Assembly (NCBI RefSeq): GCF_001653335.1 | Contig: NZ_CP015079.1 | Coordinates: 2,790,001 to 2,854,000 of the forward strand | DNA length: 64,000 bases | Reading direction: 5' to 3' | From: Nocardioides dokdonensis FR1436 | Lineage (GTDB): Bacteria; Actinomycetota; Actinomycetes; Propionibacteriales; Nocardioidaceae | Shown here: piece by piece, positions 38,497 through 47,446 of the stretch | How the letters are laid out: each line of letters opens with the position of its first letter | Numbering within the stretch: the first letter of the stretch is position 1 | Translations under genes and position numbers: made by a program | The notes under the pieces: model-generated | The model's database searches: none | The model's input: only the letters and a program-made list of their open reading frames with translations | What the model was told of the DNA's origin: nothing

Positions 38497-41400
38497 GTGG
38501 CCCGACCCGTGCCCGACCCGTTCCCGCACCTGCACGTCGCCTCCGGCTACTCCCTGCAGCACGGCGCCTCGATGCCGCACCTGCTGGTCCAGCGCGCCGC
38601 CGAGCACGGCATGGACGTGCTGGCCCTGACCGACCGGGACGGCACCTACGGAGCGGTGAAGTTCGCCAAGGCCTGCCTCCAGGCGGGCATCACCCCGGTC
38701 CTCGGGGTCGACCTGGCCTACCGGCCGGCCCGGTCGGGGACCGGGCACGACCTCGGGCCCGCCCGGGGCCGCACCCCCGTGCGCGGGGGTGCCTTCCGGG
38801 ACCAGCGGCTGCCCCGGGTCACGCTGCTGGCGCACGCCGCCGGCCCCGGCGGGGGGCGCGGCGGGTGGGCGGCGCTGTGCCGGTTGCTCTCGACCACCCA
38901 CCTCACCGGGGAGCGCGGCACCCCGGTCCTCGATCCCGAGGACCCCGAGGTCGCGGTCCTGCTGGCCTCCGGCGACCTGGTGGTGCTGCTCGGCCCGGCC
39001 TCCGAGGTCGGCGCGGCCGCCGCCCTGCGCCGCCGCGACCACGCGCAGGTGGCGCTGGCGCGCTGGCGCGCCCTGGTGGCCCCCGAGAACCTCCAGGTCG
39101 AGGTGGTCTCGCACCGCCTGGCCGGCGACGGACCCGGGTCGTCGCGCCACGCCGCCCGGATGCTCGCGCTGGCCGAGGACAGCGGGGTCGGCTCGGTGCT
39201 GACCAACGCGGTGCGCTACGCCGAGCGCCGCGACGCCCCCACCGTCGACGTGCTCGACGCGGCCCGGCGCCTGGTGGCCCTCGACCGGCGCCACGTCGAC
39301 CGGCGCAACGCCGAGGGCCACCTGAAGTCCGGCCCGCAGATGCGCGAGGTGGCCGAGGAGGTCGTGCGCGGCGCCGGGGCCGGGACCGGGCGCGAGGCGC
39401 TGCGCCTGCTGGCACGCACCCGCACGCTGGCCGAGCGCTGCGCCCTCGACCCCCGCGCCGACCTGGGCCTGGGGGAGGTGCACTTCCCCGAGTTCGGCCT
39501 CTCCACCGACCACCCCAGCGCCGACGTCGCGCTGCGAGCCCGCTGCGAGGGCGCCATCGGCGACCGCTACGGCAGCAGCCGGCTGGCGGTGGTCTGGAAG
39601 CGTCTCGACGACGAGCTGGAGGTGGTCCGCGACCTGGGCTACGCGTCGTACTTCCTGACCGTCGGCGACGTCACCGACCTGATCAAGGAGATGGGGGTGC
39701 GGGTCGCGGCCCGCGGCTCGGGCGCCGGCAGCCTGGTCAACTACCTGCTCGGCATCTCCGGGGTCGACCCGATCCGCCACCAGCTGCTGATGGAGCGCTT
39801 CCTCTCCCCGCTGCGCCAGGCGCTGCCCGACATCGACGTCGACGTGGAGTCCGACCGACGCACCGAGGTCTACGAACGGATCCTCGACCGCTACGGCGGG
39901 GAGCGGTGCGTGTGCGTCTCGATGATGGACACCTACCGGGTGCGCCACGCGGTGCGCGACGTCGGCGCCGCGCTCGGGATGCCGCCGGCCGAGACCGACG
40001 CCATCGCCAAGGCCTTCCCGCACATCCGGGCGCGCGATGCCCGGGCGGCGCTGGCCGAGCTGCCCGAGCTGCGCGCCAGCGGGCTCGGCGAGGCCCGCCT
40101 CGACCTGATGTTCCAGCTCGTCGAGCGCCTCGACGGACTGCCGCGCCACGTGGCGGTGCACCCGTGCGGGGTGCTGCTCTCCGACGCCACCCTGCTCGAC
40201 CGCACGCCCGTCGAGGCGTCGTACGCCGGCTTCCCGATGAGCCAGTTCGACAAGGACGACGTCGAGGACCTCGGCCTGCTCAAGCTCGACGTGCTCGGCA
40301 TCCGGATGCAGTCGGCGATGGCGCACGCGCTCACCGAGGTCGAGCGGGTGGAGGGGGTCCGCATCGACCTCGAGGACGAGGAGCAGGTGCCCTTCGACGA
40401 CCCCGCGACCTACCGGATGATCTCGGCGGCGCGCACCCTCGGGGTCTTCCAGATCGAGTCCCCGGGCCAGCGCGAGCTGGTCGGCAAGTCCGGCATCGAG
40501 ACCTTCGAGGACATCATCACCGACATCTCGCTGTTCCGGCCCGGCCCGGTCAAGAGCGACATGATCACCCCCTACCTCGAGGTCAAGCACGGCTGGCGCG
40601 AGCCGCGCTACCTGCACGACACCCTGCGCCCGATCCTGGCCCCCACCCGCGGGGTGGTGGTCTTCCACGAGCAGGTCATCGAGATCATCAGCGTCTTCAC
40701 CGGCATCTCCTACGCCGAGGCCGACGAGAAGCGGCGCGCCCTCGGTGACGCCGAGGGGATGGCGCAGACCCGGACCTGGTTCTTCCCGCGGGCCCTGGGT
40801 CGCGGCTACCCGCTGGGCGTGGTGGAGGAGGTCTGGAGCGTCCTGGAGGCCTTCGCCTCCTTCGGCTTCTGCAAGGCGCACGCGGCGGCGTTCGCGCTGC
40901 CCACCTACCAGTCGGCCTGGCTCAAGGCGCACTGGCCGGCGCACTTCCTGTCCGGGGTGCTGACCCACGACCCGGGGATGTACCCCAAGCGACTGATCCT
41001 CGAGGACGCCCGCCGCCTCGGCGTGGCGGTGCTCGGCCTCGACGTCAACGCCTCCGAGCAGGCCTACGTCGTCGAGCCGGTCGAACCCACCGGCGCCCAC
41101 CCGGGCCCCGACGTGCCCGACGGCCGGCCGTGGGGCATCCGGCTCGCGCTGGCCGAGGTCAAGGGCATCAGCGAGGCCGAGGTCTCGCGCATCGTCGCCG
41201 CCCGGCCCTACCACTCGCTGCCCGACTTCTGGGCGCGTGCGCGGGTCTCGCGCCCGGTCGTCGAACGGCTCGTGCTGGCCGGCGCCTTCGACAGCACCTA
41301 CGCCATCGGTGCCTCCGTCGGCAGCGACGTACGCCGTCGTGGCGTGCTGACCCGGCGCGACCTGCTGCTGCAGGTCGCCGAGCTCGACCGGCAGGGCCGC

Positions 41401-42459
41401 GCGCTCGAGCGGGCCTCCCGCGGGCGGGGCCTGGCCGGGCGCAAGTCCTGGAGCGGCACCACCGCACGGGCCCGGCAGGTCGCGGAGGCAGCGGCCGCGC
41501 GCAACAGCACCGACCTCGCCGTGCGCGAGCGCCAGCAGTCGGGGGAGAGCGCCGCCGAGACCGACCGCCGGCGCGACCGCCGCCCCGGCGACCAGGGCGA
41601 GGACTACCGCGACGACCGGGGCACCCCGGTGCGGGAGGGGGTCTGGGGCCGCTCGGTCGCCCAGGCCCGTACCGCGCCTGCGCCGCCCCCGGTCGACTCG
41701 GTGCAGCTGAGCCTCGACCTCGGTGACGCGCCGGGGGAGGGCGGGGTCTCCGGCCTGCCCGAGATGACCGCCGAGGAGCAGATGCGCGCCGAGCTCGAGA
41801 TCCTCGGCCTCGACGCCAGCCGGCACGTCGTCGACACCTACGGCCCCTTCCTCGACGCGCTCGGGGCGACCCGCAGCGAGGACCTGCTGGGTCAGCGCAG
41901 CAAGGCCGAGCTGCTGGTGGCCGGGGTCAAGGTCGCCACCCAGACCCCGCCCATCCGCTCCGGGCGCCGGGTGGTCTTCCTGACCCTCGACGACGGCACC
42001 GGCCCGGTCGACGCGACCTTCTTCGAGGACGCCCAGGGCCCCTACGCCGCCACCGTCTTCCACTCGTGGCTGCTCGTCGTGCGCGGCGAGCTGCGCCGCA
42101 CCGGGCACCGGGGGGTCTCCCTGCGCGCGACCGGCTGCTGGGAGCTGCCCGCACTGCACGAGCTGTGGCGCTCCCAGGGGATCGAGGCGGTGCGCGCGCA
42201 GATGGCTGTGGTCCCCGAGGGTTTCGGCGGGGTCGGCGTCGAGCTCGCCGGCCAGGGGGCCGCGGAGAGCCGGGCCCCGCGCCCGGTCATGTCCCGTCCC
42301 GACGGGCCGGGCGCGGCGGGCGGGATGGGACGCCGCCGCGTCCTGGTGCACTCCAGCGGCTTCAAGCTCTCGCCGTACGCCGACATCAAGCCCGCCGGCG
42401 AGGAGACCCGCGACGTGGCGCGCAAGCTGTGGCACCGCAGCTCGGGGAGCCCGGGGTGA
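38497..42459 (+). CDS. dnaE2: Error-prone DNA polymerase III alpha subunit
   Basis: A 1320-residue C-family polymerase for damage-induced mutagenesis. The PHP domain begins FPHLHVASGYSLQHGASMPHLL; the polymerase core has ARGSGAGSLVNYLLGI and the catalytic PDIDVDVESDRR; CKAHAAAFALPTYQSAWLKAHWP is a DnaE2 hallmark; the C-terminal OB fold includes VVFLTLDDGTGPVDATFFED. An Arg-rich insertion at about 1000-1065 is poorly conserved. GTG 38497 is given; GTG 38509 is an alternative. The normal partner genes imuA-prime and imuB are not adjacent; a DinB polymerase follows one gene later. Confidence 0.95.
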   Translation: MARPVPDPFPHLHVASGYSLQHGASMPHLLVQRAAEHGMDVLALTDRDGTYGAVKFAKACLQAGITPVLGVDLAYRPARSGTGHDLGPARGRTPVRGGAFRDQRLPRVTLLAHAAGPGGGRGGWAALCRLLSTTHLTGERGTPVLDPEDPEVAVLLASGDLVVLLGPASEVGAAAALRRRDHAQVALARWRALVAPENLQVEVVSHRLAGDGPGSSRHAARMLALAEDSGVGSVLTNAVRYAERRDAPTVDVLDAARRLVALDRRHVDRRNAEGHLKSGPQMREVAEEVVRGAGAGTGREALRLLARTRTLAERCALDPRADLGLGEVHFPEFGLSTDHPSADVALRARCEGAIGDRYGSSRLAVVWKRLDDELEVVRDLGYASYFLTVGDVTDLIKEMGVRVAARGSGAGSLVNYLLGISGVDPIRHQLLMERFLSPLRQALPDIDVDVESDRRTEVYERILDRYGGERCVCVSMMDTYRVRHAVRDVGAALGMPPAETDAIAKAFPHIRARDARAALAELPELRASGLGEARLDLMFQLVERLDGLPRHVAVHPCGVLLSDATLLDRTPVEASYAGFPMSQFDKDDVEDLGLLKLDVLGIRMQSAMAHALTEVERVEGVRIDLEDEEQVPFDDPATYRMISAARTLGVFQIESPGQRELVGKSGIETFEDIITDISLFRPGPVKSDMITPYLEVKHGWREPRYLHDTLRPILAPTRGVVVFHEQVIEIISVFTGISYAEADEKRRALGDAEGMAQTRTWFFPRALGRGYPLGVVEEVWSVLEAFASFGFCKAHAAAFALPTYQSAWLKAHWPAHFLSGVLTHDPGMYPKRLILEDARRLGVAVLGLDVNASEQAYVVEPVEPTGAHPGPDVPDGRPWGIRLALAEVKGISEAEVSRIVAARPYHSLPDFWARARVSRPVVERLVLAGAFDSTYAIGASVGSDVRRRGVLTRRDLLLQVAELDRQGRALERASRGRGLAGRKSWSGTTARARQVAEAAAARNSTDLAVRERQQSGESAAETDRRRDRRPGDQGEDYRDDRGTPVREGVWGRSVAQARTAPAPPPVDSVQLSLDLGDAPGEGGVSGLPEMTAEEQMRAELEILGLDASRHVVDTYGPFLDALGATRSEDLLGQRSKAELLVAGVKVATQTPPIRSGRRVVFLTLDDGTGPVDATFFEDAQGPYAATVFHSWLLVVRGELRRTGHRGVSLRATGCWELPALHELWRSQGIEAVRAQMAVVPEGFGGVGVELAGQGAAESRAPRPVMSRPDGPGAAGGMGRRRVLVHSSGFKLSPYADIKPAGEETRDVARKLWHRSSGSPG

Positions 42460-42477
42460 TCAGCGCCGGCGTGGCCC

Positions 42478-42483
42478 TAGGCT
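42478..42483 (+). promoter_or_regulatory. -10 box TAGGCT, leaderless promoter of the methyltransferase gene
   Basis: TAGGCT ends 7 bases before ATG 42491, within the short gap after dnaE2. Confidence 0.55.
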
Positions 42484-42490
42484 GGGTCCC

Positions 42491-43237
42491 ATGCGCCCCA
42501 GCGAACGCCCTGAGCGACCCAGCGAGCGTCGGGCCGCGGCCCGCACGGCCGTGGTGTGGGACGCCCTGCGCCCGGTCCTCGAGCAGCCCGGCGCCGCCCC
42601 CCTCGACGTCCTCGACATCGGTGGCGGCACCGGCGGCTTCGCGGTGCGGGTGGCCGAGCTCGGCCACCGGGTCACCGTCGTCGACCCCAGCCCCGACGCC
42701 CTCGCCTCGCTCGGCCGCCGCGCCCGTGAGTGCGGGGTCGAGGTCACCGGGGTCCAGGGCGAGGTCTCGACCCTGCTCGACGTGGCCGGCGCCGACAGCG
42801 CCGACGTGGTGCTGTGCCACGGCGTCCTCGAGCACGTCGGTGACCCCGCGTCGGCCCTCGGGGTGCTGCGCGAGGCCGTACGACCCGGCGGCACCCTCAG
42901 CCTGCTCGTCGCCCAGCGCCACGCCGCCGTCCTGGCCCGCGCGATGGCCGGCCACTTCGGCCAGGCGCGCGCGCTGCTCGACCCCGTCGACCCCACCGTC
43001 GACCCCGGTCGGGCCGGGCACCGCTACACCAGCGACGAGCTGGTCGCGCTGCTGGCCGCAGCCGACCTGCACATCGAGCAGGTCCACGGGGTGCGGGTCT
43101 TCGCCGACCTGGTCCCCGCCGCCCTGCTCGACCTCGAGCCCGGTGCCACCGCTGCCCTCGTCGAGCTCGAGCAGGCCGTCTCGACCCGTCCCGAGTACCT
43201 CCCGCTCGCCACGCAGCTGCACGTGCTCGCCCGCTGA
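42491..43237 (+). CDS. Class I SAM-dependent methyltransferase
   Basis: A 248-residue methyltransferase. VLDIGGGTGGFAVRVAELGH is the SAM-binding motif I, VTVVDPSPDALASL motif II, and ADVVLCHGVLEHVGDPASALGVLREAVRPGGTLSLLV covers the post-motif region. It resembles small-molecule or tRNA-type (SmtA/CmoA-like) enzymes; the acceptor is unknown. It has its own leaderless-type promoter and lies between dnaE2 and dinB, with 18 bases before dinB, so it may be co-transcribed with the latter. Confidence 0.87.
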   Translation: MRPSERPERPSERRAAARTAVVWDALRPVLEQPGAAPLDVLDIGGGTGGFAVRVAELGHRVTVVDPSPDALASLGRRARECGVEVTGVQGEVSTLLDVAGADSADVVLCHGVLEHVGDPASALGVLREAVRPGGTLSLLVAQRHAAVLARAMAGHFGQARALLDPVDPTVDPGRAGHRYTSDELVALLAAADLHIEQVHGVRVFADLVPAALLDLEPGATAALVELEQAVSTRPEYLPLATQLHVLAR

Positions 43238-43255
43238 GTCGCCGCGGGGGCGGAG

Positions 43256-44461
43256 ATGACCTCCGCCGGCGGCCCGACCACCCCGATCCTCCACATCGAC
43301 ATGGACGCCTTCTACGCCTCGGTCGCGGTCCGGGACCGTCCCGAGCTGTGGGAGGTGCCGGTGATCGTGGGCGGCGGGTACCGCGGCGTGGTGCTCTCGG
43401 CCAACTACCTGGCCCGCGAGCACGGCGTCCGCTCCGGCATGCCCGCCACCCGGGCCCGTCGGCTGTGTCCCCAGGCCGTCGTGGTGCCGCCCGACCACGA
43501 CCTCTTCGCCAGCGTCTCCACCGCGGTCATCGAGTGCTTCCGCCGGGTCACGCCCGTGGTCGAGGTGGTCTCGCTCGACGAGGCCTTCCTCGACGTCAGC
43601 GGGTCGGTGCGTCGTCTCGGCCAGCCCGCGGAGATCGCCGAGCAGGTGCGCGCCACCATCCACGACGAGCAGGCGATCACCTGCTCGGTCGGGGTGGCGG
43701 CCACCATCTCGGTGGCCAAGCTGGCCAGCAAGCGCGCCAAGCCCGACGGCGTCCTCGTCGTGCCGCCCGAGGAGATCACCACCTTCCTGCACCCGCTCGA
43801 CGTCGGTGAGCTCTACGGCGTGGGGGAGAAGACCCGCTCGATGCTGCACCGCCTGGGCCTGGTCACCGTCGGCGACGTCGCGCACACCCCGTTGCGCACC
43901 CTGCAGCGCGCGGTCGGCGACCACCTCGGCCGCCACCTGCACGAGCTGGCCTGGGGCGACGACCGCCGCGAGGTGGTCGCGCGCTCCAGCTCGGCGTTCG
44001 GCCTCGGCGCCGGGGAGCCCGAGCGGTCCATGGGGGCGCAGGAGACCTTCGCCCGCGACATCGACGACCGGGCCGTGGTGCTGCGCGAGGTGCTGCGGCT
44101 CACCAGCACCGTCACCGGCCGGATGCGGGTGGCCGGCGTCGCGGGACGCACCGTCACCCTCACCGTCCGGTTCGCCGACTTCACCACCATCACCCGCTCG
44201 CGCACGATGAGCGAGGCCAGCGACGTCACCCAGGAGATCTACCGCACCGCCACCGGCCTGTACGACGCCCTCGGGCTGCAGCGGGCCCGCCTGCGACTGG
44301 TGGGGGTGCGGGTCGAGGGACTCGCGCCGCGCGAGAGCGTGCACCACCAGCACGTGCTGGGCGAGCGCGAGCACGGGTGGTCCGAGGCCGACCGGGCGGT
44401 GGACCGGGCGACCCGGCGCTTCGGCTCGGCCGCGGTCCGCCCGGCCAGCCTGCTGTCCTGA
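43256..44461 (+). CDS. dinB: DNA polymerase IV
   Basis: A 401-residue Y-family translesion polymerase. ILHIDMDAFYASVAVRD and VVEVVSLDEAFLDVSG carry the catalytic Asp and Asp-Glu residues; YGVGEKTRSMLHRLGLVTVGDVAH is the helix-hairpin-helix thumb; the little-finger domain follows from about residue 235 (RSMGAQETFARDIDD). It is full length, with a C-terminal tail lacking a clear beta-clamp motif. No SOS box is visible within 800 bases upstream, in contrast to dnaE2. Confidence 0.94.
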   Translation: MTSAGGPTTPILHIDMDAFYASVAVRDRPELWEVPVIVGGGYRGVVLSANYLAREHGVRSGMPATRARRLCPQAVVVPPDHDLFASVSTAVIECFRRVTPVVEVVSLDEAFLDVSGSVRRLGQPAEIAEQVRATIHDEQAITCSVGVAATISVAKLASKRAKPDGVLVVPPEEITTFLHPLDVGELYGVGEKTRSMLHRLGLVTVGDVAHTPLRTLQRAVGDHLGRHLHELAWGDDRREVVARSSSAFGLGAGEPERSMGAQETFARDIDDRAVVLREVLRLTSTVTGRMRVAGVAGRTVTLTVRFADFTTITRSRTMSEASDVTQEIYRTATGLYDALGLQRARLRLVGVRVEGLAPRESVHHQHVLGEREHGWSEADRAVDRATRRFGSAAVRPASLLS

Positions 44462-44515
44462 GGGTCCGTATCCGCAAAATGTATGAGCCGCCTACCGTCC
44501 CGGCGAGGGCCTGCC

Positions 44516-44521
44516 TAGACT
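44516..44521 (+). promoter_or_regulatory. -10 box TAGACT for the DUF3040 gene
   Basis: TAGACT lies 55 bases before GTG 44577. The predicted leader contains the stem-loop at 44528-44552 and the ribosome site GGAGG at 44568-44572. Confidence 0.45.
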
Positions 44522-44527
44522 TGCCTT

Positions 44528-44552
44528 GCCGACACCGCCCCGAGGTGTCGGC
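44528..44552 (+). promoter_or_regulatory. Leader stem-loop upstream of the DUF3040 gene
   Basis: GCCGACACC and GGTGTCGGC form a perfect 9-bp stem with a 7-base loop. It sits between the -10 box and the ribosome site, 15 bases before GGAGG, so it would be at or near the 5' end of the message. Its role (stability, attenuation) is unknown. Confidence 0.55.
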
Positions 44553-44576
44553 CGTGCGTGACCCCTTGGAGGAACG

Positions 44577-45029
44577 GTGCCACTCTCGGAAGAGGAGCTG
44601 CGACTGCTCGAGCAGATGGAGCGTGCTCTCTCCGAGGAGGATCCCAAGTTCGCCTCCACCCTGCGCGGCACCTCGCTGCGCCGGGTCGCGCGTCGCCGGG
44701 CAGTGGCTGCCGGCGCCGTCTTCGCGCTCGGGATCGTCCTGCTGATGACCGGCGCCGTCTCCCAGATCTGGGCCATCGGCATCGTCGGGTTCATCGTCAT
44801 GCTCGGCTCGGCCACGTTCGGCCTCAACGCGTTGCGCAGCCAGACCCAGGCCGGTCCCGCCGGCGAGGCCGGTCACGCGCACGACGACCAGGGCTCGCGG
44901 TCCTTCACGGTCATCGACGGCGGCCGCAGGTCCCGCTCGCGCTCGCGGCGCAACCAGAGCAGCGGCAGCTTCATGGAGCGGATGGACGAGCGGTGGCGTC
45001 GCCGCCGCGAGGAGAACGGCGGCTTCTGA
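44577..45029 (+). CDS. DUF3040 membrane protein
   Basis: A 150-residue protein: MPLSEEELRLLEQMERALSEEDPKFASTL is the diagnostic DUF3040 N-terminus, followed by two membrane spans (AVAAGAVFALGIVLLMTGAV and IWAIGIVGFIVMLGSATFGL) and a basic C-terminus with SRSRSRRNQSSGSFMERMDERWRRRREE. The family is found just before the dcw cluster in many actinobacteria and its role is unknown. GTG 44577 has the ribosome site GGAGG 4 bases upstream. Confidence 0.88.
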   Translation: MPLSEEELRLLEQMERALSEEDPKFASTLRGTSLRRVARRRAVAAGAVFALGIVLLMTGAVSQIWAIGIVGFIVMLGSATFGLNALRSQTQAGPAGEAGHAHDDQGSRSFTVIDGGRRSRSRSRRNQSSGSFMERMDERWRRRREENGGF

Positions 45030-45064
45030 GCCACGTGCTCGTCGGCTGACCGGCTGAGCCGCGC

Positions 45065-47446
45065 TCAGCGCACGTGGTCGACGACCCCGCCGCGGTACTC
45101 CAGCGCCTCGGTCTCCGGCTGTGCCGGCACGCTCGTGCGACGCGTGGGTCGCAGCAGCGTGCGCGGCAGCCAGGTGGCGCGACGCCGGGCCCGCGGGGTG
45201 GCACCGTCGCCCAGGGTCTCGACGACCAGCGCGCCGTCGTCCTGCCAGCCGCTGTCGGCACCGGGGCCGCCCGCCGCGCCCGAACCGGGAGCCGCGTAGC
45301 GCAGCCGCTCCAGGGCACCGGCGAGCCGCTGCAGTGCCTCGACGGCCCGGGGGGCGAAGCTCAGGTGGTCGGCCATCGTGGCGGCGGTCTCCCGGGGCGA
45401 GCGGTGGTCGACGTAGAGCAGGCCGAGATCGCGTGCGGTGTCGCGCAGCTCGTCCCAGACCTCCTCGGGGCCGGCACCGAGCCGGTGCTCGCGCCGGCGA
45501 CGCCGCACGGCACGCGGGGTCAGGGCCAGGACCAGGAGCAGAAGTGCGACCAGGAGCCCGGCCAGGACCGGCCCCCACGGCACACCGCCGTCGCCGGTGT
45601 CGGCGGCGGCGGCCGCGTCGGGGTCCTGCTCCTCCGGGTCGGGGGCAGTGCTCGGCTGGCCGTTGCGGTCGGGCAGCTGCTCGTCGGCGCTGCCGCTCGG
45701 TCCGTCGACCCCGGGCTGCTGCAGGTCGACGGCGCCACGGGTGTAGGACGGGGCCGCGCCGGTGCGGTCCGACGGGGTGGGCTCGAAGGGCACCCACCCG
45801 GAGCCGGCGATGAACAGCTCGGGCCAGGCGTGCAGGTCGTCGGAGGAGTACTCGTAGACGCCGTCGTCGATCTCCTCGGGCGTCAGGAAGCCGACGGCGA
45901 CCCGGGCCGGGATGCCGAGCTGGCGGGCCATGACGGCCATCGCGCTGGCGAACTGCTCGCAGTAGCCGGTGCGGGCGTACTCGCCGTCGGGGCTGAGGAA
46001 CTCGACCAGCTCGTCGGTGCCGTTGCCGGGCGGGACCTGCTGCAACGAGTACTCGAACTCCTCGCGGAACCAGTCCTGCAGGGCCACGGCCTTCTGGAAG
46101 CGGGTCGGGGCGCCGGCGGTGACCTGGTTGGCGAGCTGGGAGATCATCGGCGGCATGTCAGCGGGCAGGTCGGTGTAGTCAGCGGAGACCATGCCGGCCG
46201 ACGAGGGTGCGTCGGCGAGCTCCTGGGCGGACAGGTCGAGGTCGACGCCGGTCATCGACCAGGTGGTGCCGGCGACATCGAGGTCCTCGCCCCCGGCGAG
46301 GAAGTCCATCGTCGCCTCGTCGAAGCGCCAGTCGCCGGACGCCTCCACGCTGCTCACCGGGGCGAAGGTCGGCAGCCACCGGGAGTGGAACGTGTCGTAG
46401 GCCTCGATCCGGTAGTCCAAGGTGCGTCGTGGCACCGACGGGCTGACCCCGCTCAGCGGCGGCATCGCGCCGTCGGGCTGGTTCTCGACGGGGATCTCGC
46501 GGTCGCCGGGGCTCCACTCGTTCTGGGAGAACCGGTTCAGCGCCGAGATGCGCAGGTACTCGGGTTCCACCTTCTCGCTGCGCACCTGCAGCAGCGGGGT
46601 GTCGTCGGGACGGTTCAGGTCGCGGACCAGGTCGAGCATCGGGTTGTCGATGCTGATCTCGGTGCTCCCGCCGGGGCCACGCCCGATGTCGAACAGCTCG
46701 ACGTCGAGGGTGGGGATCGCCAACGGCACCACGACGGCCAGGGCCGTGGCCAGGCCACCCACGGCCAGGGCATGGACCCGCACCGTCGTGGTGTGCACCC
46801 CCAGGCCGCTGCTGCGCACGTCCGGGTCGGGGCCGCCTAGGTCGGAGAGCGTGCGTCCCCAGCGGGCCACCTGCTCGCTCTCCTGCAGGTAGAGCAGCGC
46901 GAGGAAGCCCAGGGCCGACAGCGCGAACACCCACCAGGTCAGGTCGGTGTCGAGCAGGCTGACCGGCACGCTGTAGACCGTCAGCAGCGGCAGGCCGGCC
47001 AGGGAGACCCGGCGCAGCCCGCAGGCGAGCAGGTCGACCAGCAGCAGGCACCCCAGGCCGCCGGCGAGCAGCAGCGGCTCCACCGCGGCCTCGGAGGTGG
47101 GGACCGGTGGGGCGTAGACCCGGGCGTCGCCGGCGGCGTCGGAGAAGACCAGCAGCAGCGCGTCCCACGCGGACCCCACCGGCAGCGGCGACCCGACCAG
47201 GATCCAGCTCAGCGCGATCCCGCCGAGCAGGAGCTGGAGGCCGAGCACGGACAGGGCCCCGAGCCGCGACCAGCGACCCACGGCGCCGACGCCCGCGACG
47301 AGCAGGCCGAGACCGAGCAGGGGCGCGAGGAAGGTCGAGGGCGCATCGGTGAAGCCGCGCCACGACAGGATGGAGACCCAGGTGGTCAGGGCCGCGGCGC
47401 TCGACAGCACCAGACCGGCGCCGAGGCTGCTGCGCGGCGCGCTCAC
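45065..47446 (-). CDS. Transglutaminase-like membrane protein (TgpA/DUF3488 type)
   Basis: A 793-residue membrane protein. About six N-terminal spans (residues 1-260) are followed by a large outer domain with the transglutaminase-like triad: TGYCEQFASAMAVMARQLGIPARVAVGF holds the catalytic Cys, SSDDLHAWPELFIAGSGWVPFEPTP the His and Asp. One more span (VPWGPVLAGLLVALLLLVLALTP) precedes a cytoplasmic C-terminal domain. GTG 47446 overlaps the DUF58 stop (GTGA). With MoxR and DUF58 upstream it forms the widespread MoxR-DUF58-TgpA operon, of uncertain envelope function. Confidence 0.9.
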   Translation of the reverse strand: MSAPRSSLGAGLVLSSAAALTTWVSILSWRGFTDAPSTFLAPLLGLGLLVAGVGAVGRWSRLGALSVLGLQLLLGGIALSWILVGSPLPVGSAWDALLLVFSDAAGDARVYAPPVPTSEAAVEPLLLAGGLGCLLLVDLLACGLRRVSLAGLPLLTVYSVPVSLLDTDLTWWVFALSALGFLALLYLQESEQVARWGRTLSDLGGPDPDVRSSGLGVHTTTVRVHALAVGGLATALAVVVPLAIPTLDVELFDIGRGPGGSTEISIDNPMLDLVRDLNRPDDTPLLQVRSEKVEPEYLRISALNRFSQNEWSPGDREIPVENQPDGAMPPLSGVSPSVPRRTLDYRIEAYDTFHSRWLPTFAPVSSVEASGDWRFDEATMDFLAGGEDLDVAGTTWSMTGVDLDLSAQELADAPSSAGMVSADYTDLPADMPPMISQLANQVTAGAPTRFQKAVALQDWFREEFEYSLQQVPPGNGTDELVEFLSPDGEYARTGYCEQFASAMAVMARQLGIPARVAVGFLTPEEIDDGVYEYSSDDLHAWPELFIAGSGWVPFEPTPSDRTGAAPSYTRGAVDLQQPGVDGPSGSADEQLPDRNGQPSTAPDPEEQDPDAAAAADTGDGGVPWGPVLAGLLVALLLLVLALTPRAVRRRRREHRLGAGPEEVWDELRDTARDLGLLYVDHRSPRETAATMADHLSFAPRAVEALQRLAGALERLRYAAPGSGAAGGPGADSGWQDDGALVVETLGDGATPRARRRATWLPRTLLRPTRRTSVPAQPETEALEYRGGVVDHVR

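Noticed and set aside
38431-42435. A 1334-codon open frame antisense to dnaE2
   Set aside because: Its translation is low-complexity Gly/Arg/Asp/His-rich sequence, typical of antisense frames in GC-rich genes, and dnaE2 on the other strand has full family motifs.
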